Below are positions 8,502-16,593 of a DNA stretch of 64,000 bases, piece after piece. The notes beneath the pieces were generated by a model, which saw nothing but the letters and a program-made list of their open reading frames with translations, was not told the origin of the DNA and made no database searches. The stretch is from Bacteroidota bacterium (GTDB taxonomy: Bacteria > Bacteroidota > Bacteroidia > Chitinophagales > Chitinophagaceae): assembly GCA_947448725.1 (NCBI GenBank), contig CANFOM010000003.1, forward strand, positions 62,001 to 126,000, in the 5' to 3' direction. Position 1 is the stretch's first letter; each line of letters starts with the position of its first letter. A program made the translations under genes and the position numbers.

Positions 8502-9755
8502 ATGATTAGGTACCTTTTTAATTTTATTACACTGCTTTTTGTTTTTACAACGATTAAAGGATATACGCAAGACAGTATTCCAGCAGCAAAACCCACACAT
8601 AAAAAAAATATTTTCACACTTGGTTTGTATAAACAACCCGGCTTAGATTCTATGGTTGATTTTGTAGATGGTTTGTACCGCGTCTTTAAAATAAATAAAG
8701 TCAGAGGACAGGATGAGAAATTAAGTAAATCACATTTTACAATTATTCCTAGCGTGGAGTATAGCTTAGCTACTGGTTTTGCAAGTTCTATTAATGCTGA
8801 TATCGAATTGCCTTATAAAAACCCGAATGACAATCGGTCTATTATTTTTTCTGACTTAAAGTATACTCAAAACAAACAAATTATTTCACAAGTAGTTTCT
8901 AATATTTGGTTAAACAACAACGAATACAATATTACCACCAACTGGTCTTATTTAAAATATCCGCAAATTGATTTTGGTTTAGGCGCTAATAGTTCTTTAA
9001 ACTTATTAGATAATATAGATTATTCTTATTTAAAATTGCATCAGTCTATCTTAAAAAAAATTGGCCCTAATTTTTATTTTGGGCCAGGTTTGAATATTGA
9101 TTACCATTGGAATATATCAGATACTAGTACTCAAAGCAAGCCTTTGATTGGTTTTAATGAATATGGTTTTACGAAACACTCCAGCTCCGTTGGATTTTTA
9201 TTAAATTTTTTATACGATACAAGAAAATCATTGGTGAATCCTAAAGCCAATAGCAGTTATTTAAATCTAGTATATAGAGACAATTTAACTTTTTTAGGCA
9301 GTGATGCGCCATGGCAAACATTATTATTTGATTATAGAAAATATCTTCCCTTCCCAATGGGCAGTAAAAATATTTTAGCATTTTGGTCTTATAATATTTT
9401 TACACTTGCTGGTAAGCAACCATATTTAGATTTACCAGCTACTGCATCCGATACTTATAGCAATACTGGACGTGGTTATATTCAAGGCAGATTTAGAGGG
9501 GATAAATTTGTTTATGCAGAATCTGAATACCGTTTCGGGATCACCGAAAATGGTTTTTTAGGAGGAGTTGTCTTTGCTAATATACAAAGTCTTTCTGAGG
9601 GGCAGGGTAAGCCTATCCAAACCATTTTACCAGGTTATGGAGCTGGTATTCGTATAAAATTGAATAAACATTCCAATACCAATATTGCCATTGATTATGG
9701 AATTGGACAAGGCGGCTCCCATGGAATCTTTATGAACTTGGGCGAAGTATTTTAA
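8502..9755 (+). CDS. BamA/TamA-family (Omp85) outer-membrane beta-barrel protein
   Basis: Starts with a signal peptide (MIRYLFNFITLLFVFTTIKG) and continues as alternating aromatic/polar strands typical of an outer-membrane barrel. The segments GFLLNFLYDTRKSLVNPKA, YLNLVYRDN and the terminal GIGQGGSHGIFMNLGEVF match the surface-antigen (D15) barrel domain. At 417 residues there is little room for POTRA domains, so this is a barrel-only member and not the essential BamA. The frame also opens at a TTG at 8493, but the ATG at 8502 fits the signal peptide better. A metallophosphoesterase follows after 36 bases, probably in the same operon. Confidence 0.8.
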   Translation: MIRYLFNFITLLFVFTTIKGYTQDSIPAAKPTHKKNIFTLGLYKQPGLDSMVDFVDGLYRVFKINKVRGQDEKLSKSHFTIIPSVEYSLATGFASSINADIELPYKNPNDNRSIIFSDLKYTQNKQIISQVVSNIWLNNNEYNITTNWSYLKYPQIDFGLGANSSLNLLDNIDYSYLKLHQSILKKIGPNFYFGPGLNIDYHWNISDTSTQSKPLIGFNEYGFTKHSSSVGFLLNFLYDTRKSLVNPKANSSYLNLVYRDNLTFLGSDAPWQTLLFDYRKYLPFPMGSKNILAFWSYNIFTLAGKQPYLDLPATASDTYSNTGRGYIQGRFRGDKFVYAESEYRFGITENGFLGGVVFANIQSLSEGQGKPIQTILPGYGAGIRIKLNKHSNTNIAIDYGIGQGGSHGIFMNLGEVF

Positions 9756-9791
9756 TTTTTTTTAATTAAATTTAATAAATAATTTTTAGTC

Positions 9792-10631
9792 ATGGACAAT
9801 CGCAATAATGAACTTAATTCACGTAGGAAGTTTATAAAAAATATTTCCCTTGCTTCTGCATTTTTCCTTTCGGGAAAAGTTGCTGCATTAAGTCCTTCGG
9901 AGGTAATGAATTATAGCAATAAGGTAATTTTACGTTTCGCAGTAGCGTCAGATATTCATTATGGACAACCCGATACTGCTTATGAGCAAATGCTGGAAAC
10001 AGTCACGAAGCATATTAATTTATTTCATGATCATAGTCCCTTAGATTTTTGTGTGATGAACGGAGATCTAATTCATAATGAAAAATCTTTTATGCCTGTG
10101 GTTAAAACAAAATTGGATGTTTTGTCCATGCCCTATTATGTTACACGAGGCAACCACGATATGGTATCGTCGGACTATTGGAATAGTATATGGGGAATGC
10201 CTTTAAACCATGATGTATTAATTAAAAAGAATGCCATTTTATTAGGAGATACTTCCAATGAAAAAGGAACTTACGAGTCTCCCAATATCAATTGGTTAAC
10301 AGATAAATTAGAAGCGTATAACAATAAAAAAAATTGTTTCTTATTTATACATATTCCACAAGCAAAATGGACGCCTAATGGAATTGACAATCCTGCTGTT
10401 TTTGAGACTATAAAAAAATATCCCAATGTTAAGGCGGTATTTCACGGACACGAACATGATCAGGATGGATTTAAAATGGTTGATAAAGTACCATTCATTT
10501 TTGATGCCCATGTGGGGGGCAACTGGGGAACAGCTTACAAAGGCTTTAGAGTAGTTGAACTGATGAAGGACAATACCATGATTACTTATATGATGAACCC
10601 AACGGAGAAATTAAATGAACTTAGTTTTTAA
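9792..10631 (+). CDS. Exported calcineurin-like metallophosphoesterase
   Basis: Metal-binding motifs are in canonical order: ASDIHYG, NGDLIH, RGNHD, then FIHIPQ and FHGHEHDQDG. This defines the calcineurin-like phosphoesterase fold. The N-terminus has a twin-arginine pattern (SRRKFIK) followed by a hydrophobic stretch, so Tat export is likely. The substrate is unknown. It sits 36 bases after the Omp85-type barrel gene; pairing of these two families suggests an envelope role, but that is inference. The stop overlaps the convergent VF530 gene by 11 bases. Confidence 0.85.
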   Translation: MDNRNNELNSRRKFIKNISLASAFFLSGKVAALSPSEVMNYSNKVILRFAVASDIHYGQPDTAYEQMLETVTKHINLFHDHSPLDFCVMNGDLIHNEKSFMPVVKTKLDVLSMPYYVTRGNHDMVSSDYWNSIWGMPLNHDVLIKKNAILLGDTSNEKGTYESPNINWLTDKLEAYNNKKNCFLFIHIPQAKWTPNGIDNPAVFETIKKYPNVKAVFHGHEHDQDGFKMVDKVPFIFDAHVGGNWGTAYKGFRVVELMKDNTMITYMMNPTEKLNELSF

Positions 10632-10839
10632 TCATTCGGATATACAATTGTTCCACTTTAGTTCTTGCCCATGGGGTTTTGCGTAAAAATTTCAAACTAG
10701 ACTGAATGCTGGGATTGCTATTAAAGCAATTGATAGGGATATGCTGTCCTAAATCCTCCCAACCAAAATAAGCCACTAGTTCAGTGACCACATTTTCGAG
10801 TGTTTTTCCATGTAAAGGGTCCTTGGAAGCTTGTTGCAT
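10621..10839 (-). CDS. VF530 / DUF2132 family DNA-binding-like protein
   Basis: A protein of about 72 residues matching the VF530 family over its whole length: KDPLHGKTLENVV at the start, then FGWEDLG, and KFLRKTPWARTKVEQLY at the end. VF530 members are small helical proteins thought to resemble DNA-binding folds; the function is unproven. The frame reaches a TTG at 10845, but the ATG at 10839 is preferred. It overlaps the end of the metallophosphoesterase gene tail to tail. Confidence 0.85.
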   Translation of the reverse strand: MQQASKDPLHGKTLENVVTELVAYFGWEDLGQHIPINCFNSNPSIQSSLKFLRKTPWARTKVEQLYIRMIKN

Positions 10840-10864
10840 ATGCAATATTAAGTAATTTGCTGCT

Positions 10865-11464
10865 ATGCAGCCTCTCCGATATTTTATTGTTTATAAACCT
10901 GTGAATATGGTTTCTCAATTTGTGAGTACCCATCAAGTGAATTTATTAGATCAATTAGATTTTGCTTTTCCCGAAGGCACACACGCTATTGGACGTTTGG
11001 ATCAAAATTCTGAAGGTTTATTATTACTTACTACTAATAAAAAAATAACTAAACTTTTATTTCAAGGAGCTGTTCCACACCAACGCACTTATTTGGTCCA
11101 AGTAAAGAACAAGGTGGAACCTGCTATTGTAGAAAAATTAGCCAATGGCATTGACATTAGTGCCCCCAATGGAACCAGTTTTACAACAACACCCTGTTTG
11201 GTAAAATTAGTAGAACCTCCCCTAAATTTAGTGCCTGTAGATAAGCCATTGCACCCCAACGTGCAAACCACCTGGTTGGAAATTACATTAACAGAAGGGC
11301 GATTTCATCAGGTACGTAAAATGGTAGCAGCAGTTAATCATAAATGTATTCGGTTGTTAAGAACCTCTATAGAAAATATTAAAATTGGCACGATGCATCC
11401 AGGTGATGTGCTTGAAATGGAGGAAGAAAAATTCTTCCAGCTGCTAAATTTACATGCAAAATAA
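10865..11464 (+). CDS. RluE/RsuA-family 23S rRNA pseudouridine synthase
   Basis: Isomerises a uridine in rRNA to pseudouridine. The catalytic-Asp motif GRLDQNSEGLLLLT contains D46, and the GRFHQVRKMVAAVNH segment is the second family signature. At 199 residues it lacks an N-terminal S4 domain, which matches RluE rather than RsuA or RluB. The specific target uridine (RluE modifies U2457 in E. coli) is inferred by family only. Confidence 0.9.
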   Translation: MQPLRYFIVYKPVNMVSQFVSTHQVNLLDQLDFAFPEGTHAIGRLDQNSEGLLLLTTNKKITKLLFQGAVPHQRTYLVQVKNKVEPAIVEKLANGIDISAPNGTSFTTTPCLVKLVEPPLNLVPVDKPLHPNVQTTWLEITLTEGRFHQVRKMVAAVNHKCIRLLRTSIENIKIGTMHPGDVLEMEEEKFFQLLNLHAK

Positions 11465-11530
11465 TTAGTATATTTAAGGATACCTGGGTTCTTATTTTTA
11501 CAGGCTTTTTATTTTTTTAAATCGATTGTT

Positions 11531-13120
11531 ATGAAAAAATTATTATCAAACAAGCATCATGCTGTTCGTTGTTCAGTCACTTATTTATTTTTTGTAAGTA
11601 TCTTTTTATTTTTAGGACTTTATTCATTTGGACAAAAAGCACCTAATAAAATACTAAAGGATAAGCAAATGGTAACTTTAAGTAAACAAGCTTTGCAAGA
11701 TAAGATTAAAGGTGGTTGGGCTGGGCAGACCATTGGTGTCACTTTTGGAGGACCTTATGAATTTAGGTTTTTAGGAACCATGATACATGATTATCAAAAA
11801 CTAGAATGGCCAGAGGATGCCTTTCAACATTATTTTGACAAGGAACCAGGTTTGTACGATGATATTTATATGGATTTAAGTTTCGTTGATGTGATTGAAA
11901 AGTATGGAGTAGAAGCTCCTATAGATTCTTTTGCCAATGCATTTGCCAATGCTAGTTATCCTTTATGGCACGCCAATCAAGCAGGTAGATATAATATATT
12001 ACATGGCATTAAAGCTCCCTTATCAGGTTATTGGAAAAACAATCCACATGCGGATGATATCGATTTTCAAATTGAAGCAGATTTTGCAGGTTTAATGAAT
12101 CCGGGTATGAGCGGCGCTGCATCTCAATTATGCGATAAGGTAGGACATATCATGAATTATGGTGATGGCTGGTATGGTGGCGTATATATTGCCAATTTAT
12201 ATACCCAAGCTTTTGTTTCAAACGACATATCATTTATCGTATCAGAAGCATTAAAGTCAATACCGAAAGAAAGTACTTATTATCAATGTATCAATGATGT
12301 TATTAAATGGCACCAACAATATCCCAATGATTGGAAACGCACTTGGTTTGAAGTACAAAAAAAATGGTCTAATGATGTTGGCTGTAGTGATGGCGTTTTT
12401 AAACCTTTTGACATTAGTTCAAGAATTAATTCTGCGTATGTAATTATTGGATTGTTATATGGCAATGGAGATTTTGGTAAAACTATGGAAATATCCATAC
12501 GTTGTGGTCAGGATGCCGATTGTAATCCTTCTTCTGCAGCTGGAATATTAGGGGCTATTTTGGGGTATGATAAAATTCCAACTTATTGGAAGAAGAATTT
12601 AACACAAATAGAAAATAGAGACTTTGTATTTACAAATATTTCATTGGTTAAAATGTATGAATTAGGTTATAAGCATGCATTACAATCTATTGTTAAAAAT
12701 GGAGGTACCATCCAGGACAATAATGTTTCTATAGCTTATCAACAACCCGTACCTGTTCAATTAGAGCAGTCTTTTGTAGGACTTACGCCTACAGTAAGAA
12801 AAGGAAGTGGCTGGTCCAATAAGCCATTTAAAGACAGCTTTGCCTATGATTTTGATGGGAATGGCATTGTTATTACCTCTTCTTTATCCGATGAATGGAA
12901 TGCCAAATCTGATTATGAATTTAAAGTAGAAGTGGATTTGGATGGAGTAAAAGAAATTATTTCACTTCCTTATAATTTCAGAAAAAGAAAAGCTGAACTA
13001 TTTTCAAAGTATCAATTAAATGAGGGGCATCATCAATTGAAATTAACTTTATTGAATCCGAGTACTATGGGTAATATTTTAATTAGCGACTTAATTGTTT
13101 ATTCTAATAAAGTAAAATAA
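11531..13120 (+). CDS. Exported ADP-ribosylglycohydrolase-family enzyme
   Basis: The first 35 residues form an export signal. The ADP-ribosylglycohydrolase fold follows: GGWAGQTIGVTFGG at residues 61-74, an acidic metal site at D110/D111 (LYDDIYMD), and the second site CGQDADCNPSSAAGILGA with D328 and D330. Residues from about 400 to 529 form an extra beta-rich domain. The family releases ribosyl groups; here the next genes are ribokinase (3 bases on) and a sugar porter. The likely job is therefore to free ribose from nucleosides or ADP-ribosyl compounds outside the cytoplasm. The true substrate is not shown by sequence. Confidence 0.85.
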   Translation: MKKLLSNKHHAVRCSVTYLFFVSIFLFLGLYSFGQKAPNKILKDKQMVTLSKQALQDKIKGGWAGQTIGVTFGGPYEFRFLGTMIHDYQKLEWPEDAFQHYFDKEPGLYDDIYMDLSFVDVIEKYGVEAPIDSFANAFANASYPLWHANQAGRYNILHGIKAPLSGYWKNNPHADDIDFQIEADFAGLMNPGMSGAASQLCDKVGHIMNYGDGWYGGVYIANLYTQAFVSNDISFIVSEALKSIPKESTYYQCINDVIKWHQQYPNDWKRTWFEVQKKWSNDVGCSDGVFKPFDISSRINSAYVIIGLLYGNGDFGKTMEISIRCGQDADCNPSSAAGILGAILGYDKIPTYWKKNLTQIENRDFVFTNISLVKMYELGYKHALQSIVKNGGTIQDNNVSIAYQQPVPVQLEQSFVGLTPTVRKGSGWSNKPFKDSFAYDFDGNGIVITSSLSDEWNAKSDYEFKVEVDLDGVKEIISLPYNFRKRKAELFSKYQLNEGHHQLKLTLLNPSTMGNILISDLIVYSNKVK

Positions 13121-13123
13121 ATA

Positions 13124-14026
13124 ATGAGTCATTCAAAAATTGTAGTCATAGGAAGTGCCAATACTGATATGGTAGTAAAAGCAAAAACGCTTCCCTTGCC
13201 TGGAGAAACTATTTTAGGCGGACAATTTTTTATGAATGCAGGAGGAAAAGGTGCTAATCAGGCAGTGGCTGCAGCACGTATGGGAGGACAGGTTACTTTA
13301 GTGGCTAAAGTGGGGGATGATATTTTTGGAAAGCAAACCATAGAAGGACTAAAAAAAGAAAATATAAATACTGATTTTGTTTTTATTGATGCCTTAACAC
13401 CATCGGGCACTGCTTTAATTAATGTGAATGAAGAAGGAGAAAATTGTATTGTAGTGGCGCCAGGGGCCAATGCTAATTTATTACCCGCTGATATTGATAA
13501 GGTTACTATTATTTCAGCAGCTGAAATAATTCTAATGCAATTGGAAGTACCTATGCAAACTATTGAACAAGTTGCAAAAAATGCAAAACTAAATCATCAA
13601 AAAATAATTATTAATCCTGCGCCTGCTCAAGCTTTGTCTGATGAATTATTAAAAGGTTTGTATTTAATAACCCCTAATGAAACAGAAGCTAGTATGTTAA
13701 CGGGCATTACTGTAGTAGATGAAGTAAGTGCGTCAAAGGCGGCGGATATATTTTTAGAGAAAGGGGTACAAAATGTAATTATAACCTTAGGCAAACAAGG
13801 GGCTTATTTTCAAAATAGCACAGAACATATTTTAGTACCGGCACCCTTGGCCCAAGCCCTAGATACCACAGCTGCTGGTGATACATTTTGTGGTGCTATT
13901 ACAGTAGTACTCACCGAAAATAAAACCTGGAAGCAAGCCATAGAATTTGCAGTACAGGCAGCATCTATCTCAGTAACTAGGTTAGGGGCACAGGCATCAG
14001 TTCCTTATAGAAATGAAATTGAATGA
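13124..14026 (+). CDS. rbsK: Ribokinase
   Basis: ATP-dependent phosphorylation of D-ribose to ribose 5-phosphate. PfkB-family signatures are clear: GGKGANQAVAAARMGG near residue 40 and DTTAAGDTFCGA near residue 245, which holds the catalytic Asp. At 300 residues it is standard length. It begins 3 bases after the stop of the ADP-ribosylglycohydrolase-like gene and precedes the GRP porter by 27 bases, so the three genes look like one operon for ribose capture. A different pentose or nucleoside substrate cannot be ruled out. Confidence 0.93.
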   Translation: MSHSKIVVIGSANTDMVVKAKTLPLPGETILGGQFFMNAGGKGANQAVAAARMGGQVTLVAKVGDDIFGKQTIEGLKKENINTDFVFIDALTPSGTALINVNEEGENCIVVAPGANANLLPADIDKVTIISAAEIILMQLEVPMQTIEQVAKNAKLNHQKIIINPAPAQALSDELLKGLYLITPNETEASMLTGITVVDEVSASKAADIFLEKGVQNVIITLGKQGAYFQNSTEHILVPAPLAQALDTTAAGDTFCGAITVVLTENKTWKQAIEFAVQAASISVTRLGAQASVPYRNEIE

Positions 14027-14053
14027 TCCTTATAAATTTTAAAATAACCAACT

Positions 14054-15052
14054 ATGTTTATTGTAGAAAATTATTCTTTAGCCATTTTACTTTGTTTTGT
14101 AACAATGGTTTGTTGGGGCTCTTGGGCAAACACCACTAAGCTTACTTCTCCCAATTGGCGTTTTGAGTTATTGTATTGGGATTATGGAGTAGGCATTTTA
14201 TTAACTACTTTAATTATTGCGTTTACTTTAGGATCTCATGGTTCAGAAGGGAGGTCATTTTTAGCTGACATTCATCAAGCGTCGAATAACAATTTGATGT
14301 CAGCAATCATAGGAGGTGTTGTATTTAATTTAGCTAATATATTATTAGTAGCAGCTATTGCTATAGCTGGAATGTCTGTTGCATTTCCAATAGGCATTGG
14401 TATTGCTTTGGCATTAGGGGTCATTGTAAATTATTTAGATCATCCAGAAGGCAATCCACTACTGATCTTTGGCGGCGTGGCTTTAATTGTTGTAGCCATT
14501 TTATTAAACGCAAGGGCTTACCAAAAATTACAATCTAACGCTTCTGAAAAAGTTTCAAAAAAAGGCTTAATTCTTTCTATCGTAAGTGGTTGCTTAATGG
14601 GTTTATTTTATAAATACGTAGCGGCTTCTATGGTGAATAATTTTAATGTTCCAGAAGTGGACAAACTTACTCCCTATACTGCCCTTGTATTTTTTGGAAT
14701 AGGGGTAGTGGCAAGTAGTTTTTTATTTAATAGTATTCAAATGAAAAAACCATTTGTAGGAACCTCCCTTTCTTTCGGAGATTATTTTAAGGGCAGTTTA
14801 AAAGATCATTTTGTTGGCATATTAGGCGGAGCCATTTGGAGCATTGGGATGTCTTTAAATATCATAGCCTCTGGCAAAGCGGGTCCTGCTATATCATATG
14901 GATTAGGGCAAGGGGCAACGGTAATTGCTGCCATCTGGGGCATCTATGTATGGAGAGAATTTGATAATGCACCCAAAGGCACTAAAGGAATACTTAATTT
15001 GATGTTGTTATTGTATATCGTAGGATTGAGCTTTATTATTTTATCTAAATAA
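14054..15052 (+). CDS. GRP-family (RbsU/GlcU-like) sugar porter
   Basis: An integral membrane protein of 332 residues with about ten hydrophobic helices in the drug/metabolite-transporter arrangement. The N-terminal CFVTMVCWGSWANTTKL and the glycine-rich helices (FPIGIGIALALG, SYGLGQGATVIAAIWGIYVWREF) fit the glucose/ribose porter (GRP) family. It directly follows ribokinase, so ribose uptake is the most economical role. Databases may label such proteins as multidrug DMT permeases; the context argues against that. Confidence 0.8.
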   Translation: MFIVENYSLAILLCFVTMVCWGSWANTTKLTSPNWRFELLYWDYGVGILLTTLIIAFTLGSHGSEGRSFLADIHQASNNNLMSAIIGGVVFNLANILLVAAIAIAGMSVAFPIGIGIALALGVIVNYLDHPEGNPLLIFGGVALIVVAILLNARAYQKLQSNASEKVSKKGLILSIVSGCLMGLFYKYVAASMVNNFNVPEVDKLTPYTALVFFGIGVVASSFLFNSIQMKKPFVGTSLSFGDYFKGSLKDHFVGILGGAIWSIGMSLNIIASGKAGPAISYGLGQGATVIAAIWGIYVWREFDNAPKGTKGILNLMLLLYIVGLSFIILSK

Positions 15053-15275
15053 GACTAGCTTTATTATATAAAGCAAAGGCTGATTTTGGTCACCTATGCA
15101 CTAGAATGATTTTTCCATTGATTTAGAATGTATTCAGAAACAATGAGTTGTGACAATTTTTGATTCTACAGTATTATTAATTATTTCCTAATTTATATAA
15201 ATGCGCAAGTTTAAAATTTGCTTGAAACGGAAAAAGTAGTAAATTAGGTATATACAGACATCCCAACCTTTATTT

Positions 15276-15707
15276 ATGCCTACCGTACACGACCTATTAC
15301 ATAATAAAAATAGAAAGCTCATTACAGTATCAAGTAATACTTCTATTATAGATGCGCTTAAGATGATGGCCGATTTTAATATTGGTTGTTTGATTGTACT
15401 AGATGGGGAACATTATATTGGCATGTTTACAGAAAGGGATTATGCGCGTAAAATTGTATTAGAAGGACGTAATTCTCAAACCACCTCGGTAGATGAAATT
15501 ATGGTAACAGACATCCCCTTATTAGATAGTAAAGACAGTATTGAACTTTGTACCAAAATTATGACGGAAAAAACTTTGCGTTATTTGCCTGTTTTTGAAA
15601 ATGGGAAGCTAATTAATTTAATAAGCCAAAGTGATATTATCAAGCATACCATTGACTCCCAAAAATCACTCATTGAGCATTTGCAAGATTACATGAACTT
15701 GAAATAA
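15276..15707 (+). CDS. Two-CBS-domain protein
   Basis: A soluble 143-residue protein made of two CBS domains only (about residues 8-65 and 73-132). Typical segments are GCLIVLDGEHYIGMFTERDYARKIVLEGR and the RYLPVFENGKLINLISQSDIIKH repeat. CBS pairs bind adenine nucleotides and sense energy state; no catalytic domain is attached. It ends one base before the convergent ppx gene. The 223 bases upstream contain no other recognised gene. Confidence 0.9.
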   Translation: MPTVHDLLHNKNRKLITVSSNTSIIDALKMMADFNIGCLIVLDGEHYIGMFTERDYARKIVLEGRNSQTTSVDEIMVTDIPLLDSKDSIELCTKIMTEKTLRYLPVFENGKLINLISQSDIIKHTIDSQKSLIEHLQDYMNLK

Positions 15708-15708
15708 T

Positions 15709-16590
15709 TTATTCGTGTTCGACCATATCATACAAATGATGTATGAGTCCATCTGCTAGCCCAATCTTAGGCACATATATTTCTTCAATATCGGCCCATT
15801 TACAAATAGCATTGTAAATACTTAGTGCAGGAACAATTACTTCTGCTCTATCTTCCTTAAGGGTATAAGTATGCATTCTTTCCTCCACTGAAAGTGGCTC
15901 CATTTCTTTATAAACTTCTTTTAAACTTTCAGCACTGATAAATTTTCCATCTTTATTGCCATTCAAAGCAAATAATTTATTGATGTTGCCTCCAGATCCA
16001 ATGCCAATGACATTACTGTACTTTTTGGATAAGTCCTTTAATGTATCTTTCATCTCCTCCCAGGTTTCGTCTTTTACTTTTTTAGTAAGAATACGAACGG
16101 TACCAATATTGAAAGATTTTTGAACGACTACATTAGATTTATGGTATAGGGTTATTTCGGTGCTACCACCGCCCACGTCAATGTATAAATAGCTTTTATC
16201 TTTATCGAGTAATTCTGCAATATGGTTTTCGTAAATAATTTCGGCTTCCAATTCGCCGGTAATTACTTCAATCTCAATACTTGTTTCTGATTTAATTTCT
16301 TTGATGATCTCTTTTGCATTTTCGGCATCTCTCATGGCACTGGTGGCACAAGCCATATAATGTTCTACCTCGTAAACCTTCATTAAATTATTAAATGCTT
16401 TAATGGTATTAATAAGCATCTTCTTTTTTTGACCACCAATATGTCCTTTTTCAAATACATCAAAACCCAAACGAACAGGAATTCTTAAAAGGCATAATTT
16501 ATTAAATTCAACTTCTTTCCCTTTTTTAACTACAGCACAAATAAGCAATCTTACTGCGTTACTACCTATATCTATTGCTGCGAGTACCAA
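15709..16590 (-). CDS. ppx: Ppx/GppA-family exopolyphosphatase
   Basis: Removes terminal phosphate from polyphosphate or hydrolyses pppGpp. The actin-like ATPase-fold signatures AAIDIGSNAVRLL at the N-terminus and YLYIDVGGGSTEITLY near residue 140 are present. At 293 residues it has only the catalytic domains and no C-terminal HD domain. The start codon is TTG at 16590, just 3 bases after the ppk stop, so translation is probably coupled. Pairing with ppk supports a polyphosphatase role over GppA. Confidence 0.9.
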   Translation of the reverse strand: MVLAAIDIGSNAVRLLICAVVKKGKEVEFNKLCLLRIPVRLGFDVFEKGHIGGQKKKMLINTIKAFNNLMKVYEVEHYMACATSAMRDAENAKEIIKEIKSETSIEIEVITGELEAEIIYENHIAELLDKDKSYLYIDVGGGSTEITLYHKSNVVVQKSFNIGTVRILTKKVKDETWEEMKDTLKDLSKKYSNVIGIGSGGNINKLFALNGNKDGKFISAESLKEVYKEMEPLSVEERMHTYTLKEDRAEVIVPALSIYNAICKWADIEEIYVPKIGLADGLIHHLYDMVEHE

Positions 16591-16593
16591 TTT

